Positions 31,514 through 39,486 of a stretch of 64,000 nucleotides of DNA are shown here, one piece after another; position 1 is the stretch's first letter, and every line of letters begins with the position of its first letter. Source of the DNA: Prostheceraeus crozeri. Lineage: Eukaryota > Platyhelminthes > Polycladida > Euryleptidae. The stretch is taken from contig CAJQUW010003452.1 in assembly GCA_907163375.1 (NCBI GenBank), positions 57,928-121,927 on the forward strand, given 5' to 3'. The notes below the pieces were generated by a model that made no database searches, was not told the DNA's origin, and saw only the letters and a program-made list of their open reading frames with translations. The position numbers were made by a program, and so were the translations under genes.

Positions 31514-32790
31514 TAACGATTATACTGAAGAATCACGTCACGATACTTTGTAATTTCAATATTTGAATCGAAGACTGCATAAATTAATACATTGATGGTC
31601 TCAGGTAGTGTTCTTTTGAACGTCAAATCCAAACGAATATTATGAGGCACGTTCGCTTGACGATAGGGTGCACTAATATCGCTGTCAGCAGTCAAATCAA
31701 ATGCATAAATAGTATATCCACTCTTAAACTCTTTCATAGTCAGTCCGTTGGTGTCATCCGTATTGTAAAAGCCAAAGACATCCATAAAATCAACATAACT
31801 GCGCATAAATTGATCCGAAGCAAAATCTGGTTTGTAGGGTGGACCAGGATGACTCACACCATTTACACGTAAAGCAATTTCACTTAACTGATTGTGTTTA
31901 AAATTGAAAGGATTCTTCTTTATATTACCATTAAATGCATCATTTTCAACCATTGTCACCATAAGGAGCTTCGGTGCTTCCGATGGAAAGAGGCCATCTT
32001 TCATGAAACTCTTTTGATCTTTCGGAATTGTAAAGGTGAGAAGCTTTGTATGCTGAACGGGGTAAATGGCATTTTGGCGGTAAAGACCTTCAGCATGCCT
32101 TCTAATGACACTTGGATTCGGTACTACTCGACGAATGTAAAGTGCAATATCTTCCACATGAATTCTAAAATTGTCAACTTTAGCAAATGCATTCAGCGCA
32201 AATTCAGGCTTATTCAATGTCAGCTTGAGTCGCATGCTGGTATTACAGAGTAAAAACTTTGACTGTCTAAAGAAGTCTAAATTCAGCGGACCATATAGCT
32301 GACATACTTTACTATCTTTAATCATAGCAGATCGCTTTACAAAGCCACTGTTTGTTTCAACATCAAATTTTCCTGCTTCATCTCTGTACCATCCCATGGC
32401 TTCCATATGACTTTTTTGTGCTGCTGGATGAAACTGTGATACATGATTGAAATATGATTTATAGGGATAATCGCTTTGATCACCTTCCACCTGCTGCTCT
32501 CCAATCGTTAGAGAAACATCGCGAAGTAATGTAGTCAATGGTAAATTGTTCAGTCCAACTTAATGTGCATCGTCAATAGCAGTTCCATCTGCTTGCTGAA
32601 TTCTAAACCTCAAATCAACCATTGCATAACTCAAATCTATGTAGTCATCACTACCACCAGGAATAACAAATTCAATGGGGCCAGCATTCTCAGCTGTTCG
32701 AGGATGATAATCTACAATACTTGAACTAAGAATATCTGTCTGTATGGCTTGTTGATCAAACAAACAAAACCCGGAAGTTTTACACTCCAT
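31513..32790 (-). pseudogene. MCP: Major capsid protein (double jelly-roll hexon), one in-frame stop
   Basis: About 425 codons from ATG 32790, of the metazoan Polinton/adintovirus hexon family that appears in animal gene sets as 'F54H12.2-like'. The N-terminal part (ETAENAGPIEFVIPG-like region, IDLSYAMVDLRFRI) and the downstream part (NNLPL...LLRDVSLTIGEQQV, ALYIRRVVPN, FDLTADSD, IRLDLTFKRTLPETINVLIYAVFD) are typical of this protein. A TAA at 32560-32562 interrupts the frame after residue 76; reading continues in the same frame without other damage. The protease follows at once. As read, no full-length capsid protein can be made without readthrough. Confidence 0.85.
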
Positions 32791-32792
32791 GA

Positions 32793-33248
32793 TTAGAAGT
32801 TATGGCAGCGTCGTCGTTTAGCGCCTGATGAATGATTAGAGCCTCTGCGACGTTTGTGTGAATGCCTTTTGACTGAAGATCGCACCTTACCAGCTCCGCG
32901 ATGTTTCCTCCTTCCTTTATTCATTCGTTGAGGTGATTTCTTTCCTTGAGTAACACCAGCGAAGGTCTGCTTCAATGTTTTTAAACCGCGTTCCTTCCCA
33001 CGATTCAACAAACTGCTCTTAAAACTTCTACCTCTGGAAAGATCACTAGCAACATCACCAGCAAAGCCAACGGCATTACTTAAAACATTTCGTTTTAAAG
33101 ATCTACCGACATTGGATATGAGAGGTGCTACAACAGATTTCAGTGCACCAAGTATGCTACCTCCACGTTGGCGGCGAGCGCCGATGTAAATTTGTCCTCC
33201 ACCACTTACATAGGAGGGTCGTGAATAAAATGAGGCAGTTGGATTCAT
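32793..33248 (-). CDS. Basic glycine-motif virion protein (adenovirus core/pVI-like)
   Basis: 151 aa. A Gly-rich start (SGGGQIYIGARRQRGGSILGA), then an amphipathic/hydrophobic stretch (LKSVVAPLISNVGRSL...NAVGFAGDVASDL), then a very basic tail with KKSPQRMNKGRRKHRG and KRHSHKRRRG. This layout resembles the small DNA-condensing or pVI/pX-like proteins of adenoviruses and other Polintons. It lies 2 nt upstream of MCP. Role in packing DNA or lysing membranes is inference. Confidence 0.65.
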   Translation of the reverse strand: MNPTASFYSRPSYVSGGGQIYIGARRQRGGSILGALKSVVAPLISNVGRSLKRNVLSNAVGFAGDVASDLSRGRSFKSSLLNRGKERGLKTLKQTFAGVTQGKKSPQRMNKGRRKHRGAGKVRSSVKRHSHKRRRGSNHSSGAKRRRCHNF

Positions 33249-33289
33249 AGCTCAAACCCTAAACATTGTTAGTTACAACTTTGCATGAA

Positions 33290-34551
33290 TCACTGTCGAT
33301 CACTTAGATGAAAGATGTCGGCACGACGCATCCAAGAGTTCATACTTGAAGGATAACCAGTCCATTTAACAAGACACCATTCTTCACCTTGCCGTTTTTT
33401 ACATCGAATGATTTTCTCTACCAAATATGTTTCACTTTCAGTGACTACCTCAATCTCATCGCGGTAAAAGCTACCCTCAATTTCTTCATTATCGTAATCT
33501 TTCAACTTGTAGGTGGTTGGAGAGTCTTTTTGATTAATCCTTGATACTGTAAATACCTCCTCTGTCCAATTCGGAAGGTACCCTTTAGCAAAAACACTTT
33601 TCACTTTTGAGATACCAACTTTATCACCAATTTTCACATCACTTTTCACATGAGTGCGTTTACGTTGGAATGATTCGCGCACTTTATCTACATTGTCAGC
33701 ATTTACATCTACTGGTCTGAGTCCAATAGAACGATGGATAGAGTGATTGTAGGCATGGAGTGTATCTTGAAGAACCTTTGTCCAATTTTGTGTCAAGTTG
33801 GCAGTAAAATGTCGCCACAAGCGATTTTTTAATGTGCGATTAAAACGTTCAACGAGTGCAGCTTTATAAGCACTCTTTACACTAAACAACTCAATGTCAT
33901 GCCTCTCAAATAATCTTGTCACATGCTGATTTTCAAACTCTTTTCCTTGATCACTCTGAATTCTTTTTGGAATGCGACCTTCTCGAAAAATTGTTTGGAA
34001 TGCTTTTGCTACTCCTTTCCCTTCTTTAGTTTTTAAAGGTTGAGCCCACGCATAACGCGAGAAAATATCAATGACGGTTAAAATAAAATTATTGCCCGAG
34101 TTATGTTTTGAAATGGAGGTAACATCACACAAATCTGCTTGCCACTGTTCATCGATGTCATGAACAATATAATGGCGGGTACTTCTTTTTCGCTTGTTTG
34201 TGGAGTGTATAGGTAGCCTGACCCTTTAACCATCGTTTCACTTGTGATTGTGGAAGACCACTCGCTTTTGATAATTTCTTGATAGATTCAAATCCTGCCG
34301 GATGTTTTACATCATAATAGATTGACTTCAAACGTTCAGCCGATGACGACTGACTCTTTTTCCTCCTTCTCATCTTTTTGTTTTCTTGCCTTTCTACATT
34401 TACAACAACTGCAGCATTTAGCTTTAGCGGTTTTGCGATCGTGTTCACATTGCTTAGGAGTTTCATTGTGAGAGCTGGCGCAGCAAGAGCAAGTGACAAC
34501 GACATTCACCTCTGGCGGCTCATTACATGGCAAGCAACACATCTGCTTCAT
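33290..34551 (-). pseudogene. INT: Retroviral-type integrase with chromodomain, frameshifted
   Basis: Inserts the element. The ATG at 34551 opens a Cys-rich N-terminus (CCLPC, CSCC, CCSCCKC). A frame change near 34360 leads to LKSIYYDVKHPAGFESIKKLS...YTLHKQAKKKYP, the usual N-terminal domain. A second 1-nt shift near 34182 leads to the catalytic core: WQADLCD (first Asp), IQSDQGKEF (Asp at 33950-33952) and ALVERFNRTLK (Glu near 33850). An SH3-like region follows, then a C-terminal chromodomain (YLVEKIIRCK..EEWCLVKWTGYPSSMNSW, 33300-33420). The frame changes could be decay or an unseen intron. It is adjacent to the 230-aa gene, ATG 1 nt after that stop. Confidence 0.9.
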
Positions 34552-34552
34552 A

Positions 34553-35245
34553 TTAATAGTCTGAGAACATGTATTTCCTGTGAGGAGCTGTTTTACGTTT
34601 TCCTTTTACTAGTTTTAGTGGTGATGTAGATCTACGTCGAGTTCTTCCTCTTGTTTGCTTAGTGAGTGTGGGAGGGGATGTAGCAGGTGACGTCTTAAAC
34701 CAATTTGTTGGCATTTTCATCGCCTGAAGCATTGGAGCAATAGCCACTGTTGAATCAAGTTCTTTCAATGTCTCATTATTCAAAGCAAATTTTGGCACAT
34801 TATGCTTTTTCAATAGTTTAAGAAAGTATGACCAACCAGGTGGAACATAGCCCTGACGGCGCTTTCTACGTGTCGCATACTGAATCAAGTCTTCATAACG
34901 TGAAGCATCAATCACTTTATTTTCATCTGTAATGATTTCTCCTCTATCATTTACATTGAGATGGGGCTCAATACTGTTGAAAAGAGATATGGCATGTGCG
35001 CGAGATGCTAAAGGTGTAGCAGTCGATACAGAGTCACGCATCTTATTCTTCAAATTTTTCAATTGCTCAACAGTTTTCGATTGTAATAATACAGCACGAT
35101 GTGGATCTTTGATGTGAATATTTTGCTGATAATCTATTTCTTTCCTATACATTTGATTTGCAAGAGGTTGCTTTACTTGCTGCATGGCAGTCAATTGTAC
35201 ATATTCATCCTGAGGAATAACAATCATGCGAGAATAAGAACTCAT
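34553..35245 (-). CDS. Conserved Polinton protein of unknown function, 230 aa
   Basis: Starts MSSYSRMIVIPQDEYVQLTAMQ, continues with a helical, charged middle (KTVEQLKNLKNKMRDS), an EDLIQYATRRKRR segment and a basic C-terminus (TRGRTRRRSTSPLKLVKGKRK). I recall similar proteins next to the ATPase in other animal Polintons, but not a function. Its first four bases overlap the end of the ATPase gene (ATGA), and its stop lies 1 nt before the integrase ATG. The basic tail suggests nucleic-acid contact. Confidence 0.7.
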   Translation of the reverse strand: MSSYSRMIVIPQDEYVQLTAMQQVKQPLANQMYRKEIDYQQNIHIKDPHRAVLLQSKTVEQLKNLKNKMRDSVSTATPLASRAHAISLFNSIEPHLNVNDRGEIITDENKVIDASRYEDLIQYATRRKRRQGYVPPGWSYFLKLLKKHNVPKFALNNETLKELDSTVAIAPMLQAMKMPTNWFKTSPATSPPTLTKQTRGRTRRRSTSPLKLVKGKRKTAPHRKYMFSDY

Positions 35246-35907
35246 AGTTTGTAGATAATCATGGGAGTTTTCAAAATATCACTTCGAAATCTAAATTCTT
35301 CCGGACACTCTTGCGTAAAGTCAATGAATAAGCAACCGTATGGTTTTTCAGTAGCTGCTTGAAAAATTTCAATTAAGGCTTTTGATCCTCTGGGTGCAAC
35401 TTGTCGCGCTAAAATTTCAAATTGACTTTTATCTCGCGGATTCTTGAAAATAGCATAATAGTGTGTATTCAGGTTTCGTGTACGAGCTTCTTTTCCATCA
35501 GGAAACAAATTTTGTTTGATATAGATGATAAAGCACCTTTTATGATGTGCTGCGCGAGTGAACATATCTGTAACATCTTTTGAATTCTTACTTTCTTTTA
35601 ATAAATCATCCAATACAACAACATCATTAGACTGAAGTTTATCCACTGGAATAATTCCTTCATGTCGAATAAAGTTGCGACTTTGCAATTCCTGAAACAG
35701 CGACGGTTGATAAATACCATAACACCAAATCACTCGATTGATAGGTTCCTTAAACAACTCCCTTCTTTTATCCAATAAATTCAGCGTGAAAACAGTTTTA
35801 CCTGCATGAGATGGACCTGATACAGTCAGAACTTTATCGCATTGAAGTCTGAAATCCATTTTAATACTTTGAGATTCAACATTTGCATAATTAACGCTTA
35901 GACCCAC
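35242..35907 (-). CDS. ATP: FtsK/HerA-type genome-packaging ATPase
   Basis: 221 aa, the usual length for Polinton A32-like ATPases. It would pump DNA into the capsid. Walker A is GPSHAGKT at residues 31-38, Walker B is DVVVLDD at 95-101, and an IYIKQNLF segment in the 120s-130s is the usual polar sensor motif. An ARTRNLNTHYYAIFKNPRD stretch follows, as in the family. The frame is intact. The start overlaps the previous gene by 17 nt and the end overlaps the next by 4 nt. Confidence 0.92.
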   Translation of the reverse strand: MGLSVNYANVESQSIKMDFRLQCDKVLTVSGPSHAGKTVFTLNLLDKRRELFKEPINRVIWCYGIYQPSLFQELQSRNFIRHEGIIPVDKLQSNDVVVLDDLLKESKNSKDVTDMFTRAAHHKRCFIIYIKQNLFPDGKEARTRNLNTHYYAIFKNPRDKSQFEILARQVAPRGSKALIEIFQAATEKPYGCLFIDFTQECPEEFRFRSDILKTPMIIYKL

Positions 35908-36256
35908 AGATATTACCCAATAGGTTGCCCACGACAGGAGCTAACATTGGAAGTATTGCTGAAAGGAAACCGCCCTTTTGTGTTAGAGTTTTCCTCTTTC
36001 TTTGAAGGGTGACTTTAGGATTGGAGATGAAACGCAATTTTGTGGCATATCGCTTAAGTAACTTTCGTTGTTTTGGTGCTAATTTCTTCGTCCTCAACTT
36101 TCTGACATTAGAAATAATTTCACGAATGAATTTATCGTTAGCATGTCGTATAGCATTGTATCGCTGATTTGCTTTCATTCGTCGGAGAGCTTGAATGGCT
36201 GAAGAAAACTTTGAAGACTTTTGACTTTTACGTTTCGTCATTTTACGTTTCGCCAT
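35891..36256 (-). CDS. Small basic Polinton protein with hydrophobic C-terminus
   Basis: 121 aa. The first 95 residues are very basic and helical (MAKRKMTKRKSQKS...RRMKANQRYNAIRHANDKFI...KLAPKQRKLLKRY). The end is a hydrophobic helix (GGFLSAILPMLAPVVGNLLG). This two-part protein is common in animal Polintons and adintoviruses immediately before the ATPase. A capsid-internal, DNA-contacting or membrane-active role is plausible by comparison with adenovirus pVI; not demonstrated. Confidence 0.72.
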   Translation of the reverse strand: MAKRKMTKRKSQKSSKFSSAIQALRRMKANQRYNAIRHANDKFIREIISNVRKLRTKKLAPKQRKLLKRYATKLRFISNPKVTLQRKRKTLTQKGGFLSAILPMLAPVVGNLLGNICGSKR

Positions 36257-36307
36257 TTTCCGTGTTAGTCTTTGCTAAAACCTATCTTTACCACATTTGC
36301 ATAGGTA

Positions 36308-36631
36308 CTAACTATTGCGACATAAGTGACACTCGAAATGAGCAATATCACAGTTGTTACATTTGCAAAGTTGAATGCAATTACGTATGAAACAGCGTTG
36401 ACAAAAAGCGTGCTTACATCTCTTGAAGATGCGCTTTTCATTTCCATCCTTTCGCTTACATACATCACAACACATAGTTTCACCGTTACTGATGTCTATA
36501 GCAAGTCTTTTTGAAGATATGAATTTGCTAGCCTTTTCTAAATAATAGACGCATGTACAGAAGGAATATACTTCGAGAGTGAGCAGACATAGCTCGAAAA
36601 CCAGTTGTGCTACAATCAAGCACCACTGCAT
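36308..36631 (-). CDS. RING-finger protein with N-terminal membrane segment
   Basis: 107 aa from ATG 36631. Residues 3-30 are hydrophobic (CLIVAQLVFELCLLTLEVYSF), a membrane anchor or signal. A RING-HC pattern follows: C55-x2-C58 ... C72-x-H74-x2-C77-x2-C80 ... C91-x2-C94, with extra Cys at 101 and 104. Such proteins act as E3 ubiquitin ligases, often on host membrane proteins; here this is inference from the motif. The start is 2 nt after the stop of the upstream gene. A second, shorter RING-like frame lies at 37715-37915. Confidence 0.65.
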   Translation of the reverse strand: MQWCLIVAQLVFELCLLTLEVYSFCTCVYYLEKASKFISSKRLAIDISNGETMCCDVCKRKDGNEKRIFKRCKHAFCQRCFIRNCIQLCKCNNCDIAHFECHLCRNS

Positions 36632-36633
36632 TT

Positions 36634-37044
36634 TCAATTTTTCTTTATGGAAAGTTGAATGTGAATATCTGAAATCGCTTCAATCACTAGACTGCTACCA
36701 TGATGGTTAAATGCGTTAAGACGTTCAGCAATTTTTATCATATGTCTTTTAAAAAATTCTTCGGGGTGATCTACCACTTCCATTGAATAAGAAGCAAAAT
36801 GGAAAGAGCGACTTTCCACCTCTTCCTTTCCAAAATGACTAAACTTAATTTTCTCAACCAATCGCGCCATGATAATGCTATCAGAGAATGTATTCATTAA
36901 CTCTAGAAATAGAGTGCTAGCATCATCGACTACTGCTTCGATGTCGGTCTCATCTTTATGAAATTTTATCACATAATCTTGAACAGCTCCTTTTAAACTT
37001 TGCCTATGAAAATGTAATGTTCCGCAGTCATTTGAGAAAGACAT
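36634..37044 (-). CDS. Stand-alone paralogue of the pPolB N-terminal domain
   Basis: 136 aa. The segment ELMNTFSDSIIMARLVEKIKF...FHFASYSMEVVDHPEEFF...ERLNAFNHHGSSLVIEAIS aligns by eye with pPolB residues encoded at about 23190-23480 (ALFNNLDNFRMKALIYLKLKY...FHVPSSSATEVVDCESWL...DKFNQRDSALIFDGVD). The order, spacing and hydrophobic pattern agree over about 100 residues. pPolB has further domains; this protein does not. It may compete with or bind the polymerase, or share its partner. No catalytic motif visible. Confidence 0.6.
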   Translation of the reverse strand: MSFSNDCGTLHFHRQSLKGAVQDYVIKFHKDETDIEAVVDDASTLFLELMNTFSDSIIMARLVEKIKFSHFGKEEVESRSFHFASYSMEVVDHPEEFFKRHMIKIAERLNAFNHHGSSLVIEAISDIHIQLSIKKN

Positions 37045-37131
37045 GATCGCCCTTTATCTAACCCATCCATTGCATGAAAACAACAACTCTTCTCATAGTA
37101 ACATTTATTGAATAATAGTAACAAGCATGCA

Positions 37132-37662
37132 TTATAAATCAATGGTTTGAAAGAGATAAAATAGATACAGCTGGTAACTATCATACAGCGAGCAATGATA
37201 ACCATACAGGACTTTGGCAGTGCTGAGGTAAGGAGGAAAGAAGCATTGGTTATGAACGTAGCTACTACAACGAACAGACAAAATAGGAACACACAAATCC
37301 TTAAAACGTTTCGTGACTTCATGATAATGTTGATTCACTCTACTATCCCAAGGTGGGAGCAAAATATCATCAATGATTAGATTGGGAAATACTTTCCTCT
37401 CCTTACCAGGATTATTACAAAAGATGCGTATAACATTGAAAGCAGCTAACCATCGTTTAAAGTCAATAAGAAGAGCACTCTCGCAAGAAAAGCCGTAGTC
37501 TTGCAAATATTTCAGATTAAGTCCATGAATGTGTTTTCTCGCCCATTGATCAACATTGGGATCACAGTTGGCATGTTGATGATAGACACTAACAATCTGA
37601 TATGTCCAATTGTTCATAGCAATAGCACTGAGCTCCTGCACAGGTTCACCCTCACAATCCAT
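37132..37662 (-). CDS. DEDD exonuclease-like (RNase H fold) protein
   Basis: 176 aa from ATG 37662. The frame is open seven codons further up, to a TTTTAG|GC acceptor-like site at 37683/37684, giving a strand ASIIIFMDCEGEPVQE; D2-x-E4 then fits motif I of DnaQ-like exonucleases. WARKHIHGLNLKYL, LLIDFKRWL and IRIFCNNPGKE follow the order seen in such proteins. The last Asp is uncertain. The C-terminus is hydrophobic and aromatic. A role in DNA repair, recombination or host RNA decay would be a guess. AATAAA about 45 nt after the stop. Confidence 0.45.
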   Translation of the reverse strand: MDCEGEPVQELSAIAMNNWTYQIVSVYHQHANCDPNVDQWARKHIHGLNLKYLQDYGFSCESALLIDFKRWLAAFNVIRIFCNNPGKERKVFPNLIIDDILLPPWDSRVNQHYHEVTKRFKDLCVPILSVRCSSYVHNQCFFPPYLSTAKVLYGYHCSLYDSYQLYLFYLFQTIDL

Positions 37663-37714
37663 AAAAATGATGATAGAAGCCTAAAACGGAAATTTACACA
37701 TCTAAGGAAACGTT

Positions 37715-37915
37715 CTATAACATATTACAAAATGAAGAATTACATCGATGCTTTTCACGGCAAAATGCACAAATGATATGATGGCAACGAAGAAGTAAAA
37801 TGTATCTAATAAGACCACGTCTACGACACTCAAAGCACATAAGCGAATTGTCATAGGGTAGAGTTAGGAAAGGACTAGTAATTCTCCTTCTTTGATTTGC
37901 GTTTTGAGGTAGCAT
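37715..37915 (-). CDS. Second RING-like small protein, overlaps the 235-aa gene
   Basis: From ATG 37915 the frame gives a basic start and then CFEC...RCHHIICAFC...C...C: a Cys/His layout like the C3HC4 core of the 36308-36631 protein. An internal ATG would give a 42-aa minimal RING. The first 40 nt overlap the end of the 37875-38650 gene in another frame. It may be a 3' exon of an unseen spliced transcript. The motif is clear; the gene boundaries are not. Confidence 0.4.
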   Translation of the reverse strand: MLPQNANQRRRITSPFLTLPYDNSLMCFECRRRGLIRYILLLRCHHIICAFCREKHRCNSSFCNML

Positions 37916-38650
37916 TCTTCTCCGACTTGCGCTTCGTACCACTGCTGTTGAGGATTTGATCAATTATGTCGTCCACGTTGGGTGGTTTTGGAATATATAG
38001 GATGGATTCCATATGCATGGAGAGAGAGGCTATTTTATTATCCTTGTGCCGACCATAATATAGCCCATTCACTTTGAAAAGGATATCCCAAGTACCTTCT
38101 CCAAGCTCATCGCATGTGATGATTGTTGAATGATCTCCCTCCTTCTTATAGTAAGTACACCAATGTGATACCGGTAGGCAAATTTGATTACCATCCCAAA
38201 TCTTTCTATAGGGAGTATCCTTGTCATCTCTCGCCTTCCACTCTTGAACAAGAGGAGTAGGAATGTCCATATTTAATGTCACGTACTCCTCAATAATATC
38301 AAGTTGGCGGCGAATGTACGGACTCACGGGGATCAGTATGTAGTCCCCATACTGATTGTGCATTATCTTGACATCCCTGGAAGGGAGCATTCCCGTTTGA
38401 AGTACTACGCTATGATCGTCATAACGCAAGACTTGTTTAAATTTACGCTGTAGCGGTGTAGGATTATGTACCTTGGTTGTTTCTTCCACTGGCCTCAGTT
38501 GTAGATGATCTGATCGGAGCGAACCTTGTAACGTTTGACCGTCATTTTGTCCTACTAGTGCAGCAGATGGAGTAGATGCCTGAAAATGAAAAAAGATTGT
38601 ATTAAGTTAACGTTCAAGGGAGGAGAGGGAGGGAAGTAGCGACTTACCAT
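37875..38650 (-). CDS. Two-exon Polinton protein, 235 aa, unknown function
   Basis: Exon 1 is the ATG alone (38648-38650), followed by GTAAGT; a 68-nt intron ends in TTTTTTCATTTTCAG (38580). Exon 2 starts at 38579 in frame with ASTPSAALVGQ, nearly the same start as pPolB (M|ASTSSP). The body is beta-rich (LIPVSPYIRRQL, NQICLPVSHWCTYYKKEGDHSTIITCDE, VNGLYYGRHKDNK) and ends in a basic tail (KRKSEKNATSKRKSKKENY), a likely nuclear signal. The fold could be a single-strand DNA-binding barrel; I have no motif proof. It is the first gene of the minus-strand block, with a TATA box ~100 bp upstream and a GA-repeat leader. Confidence 0.7.
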
Positions 38651-38746
38651 TTTAGTTGGATAATAGAATAGAGAGAGAGAGAGAAAATGTGCGTCCGTCA
38701 CTCGTGTGATTCAACGATGGAATGATTCTCACTATGGAAGGCTTGC

Positions 38747-38755
38747 TATTTATAA
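38747..38755 (-). promoter_or_regulatory. TATA box (TATAAATAG) for the minus-strand block
   Basis: TATAAATAG on the minus strand about 97 bp before the ATG at 38650. A (GA)n tract at 38673-38686 lies in the leader. It is the only clear TATA box ahead of the ten-gene minus-strand block. Confidence 0.6.
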
Positions 38756-38807
38756 AGAAATGCTTGATTCTCATTGGATGATGATCCTCATTAGACAATA
38801 ACATCAA

Positions 38808-39480
38808 GCTGATTCCAAATCTGAAATCCGTTTTCCAATCCGATGCTTCGTTTTGAAGCTACAGCCCAAAACGTCCCAAATTCTAACTCTGTCGTTTTTT
38901 CGACAATGTCCCAAAATCTTAAATGGCGTCTCACATCTAAATGAAGACAGATATGAACAAGCCGTTTGTTTCACTGAATTTGTCTCACTCTTAGCTTTCA
39001 AACGAGCTATTGCACGACAAAATCCATCCACTAGAAGCAAAATTGGAAGTTTGGCGGAGGGGGGGGACGTCAGCGAAAATTTTTTCTCTCCGATTGCTTT
39101 CAAATTCACCAAACAGATGCAGAATTTCACGCTGAATCCGAATCCGGCCTCCGTTTTCCCATCCGATGCTTCGTTTGGGCGCTACAGACCAAAACGTCCC
39201 AAATTTTAACTCTGCCAAAATTTTGAAGAAACATTTTTTCTCGCCGATTGCTTTCAAATTCACCATACCGATGCAGAATTTTACGCTGAATCCGAATCTG
39301 GCCTCCGTTTCACCATCCACGACAACCTAGACGGCCGCCCACGTCAACCTAGACGGTCGCCCACGTCAAACCAACTCACCCGAGTCTCACACTCTGTCGC
39401 TTCCGAGGGGGGGACGTCAGCGACCATTTTTCGATGGCGGCCATCTTGCGCGGTCCAGTGGTGGAGTTTTACTTACTACT
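38808..39480 (-). repeat. Right terminal inverted repeat of the Polinton
   Basis: Inverse of 16800-17473. It ends ...TTACTTACTACT at 39480 and is followed by the TACCTT duplication (39481-39486). It lacks the extra ~485-bp block found at the left. Confidence 0.93.
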
Positions 39481-39486
39481 TACCTT

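Larger units (their letters stand above)
16800..39480. mobile_element. Complete Polinton/Maverick, 22,681 bp
   Basis: Bounded by ~673-bp inverted repeats that begin with AG and end with CT, and by a perfect TACCTT duplication. It encodes the whole Polinton set: pPolB, retroviral-type integrase, packaging ATPase, Ulp1/adenovirus-type protease, major capsid protein and small basic virion proteins, plus many accessory genes. Plus-strand genes: 18983-21215, pPolB 22622-26595, 29780-31025. Minus-strand genes: 21959-22405, 26775-29744 and the block 38650-31052. pPolB, MCP, integrase and the 21959-22405 gene carry stops or frameshifts, so the copy is probably non-autonomous although structurally intact. 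Confidence 0.97.

Noticed and set aside
34158..34505. Frame MSLSLALAAPALTMKL as a separate integrase start with a signal peptide
   Set aside because: It begins inside the Cys-rich frame that starts right after the upstream stop; only its distal part (from KKMRRRKK on) matches the integrase family.
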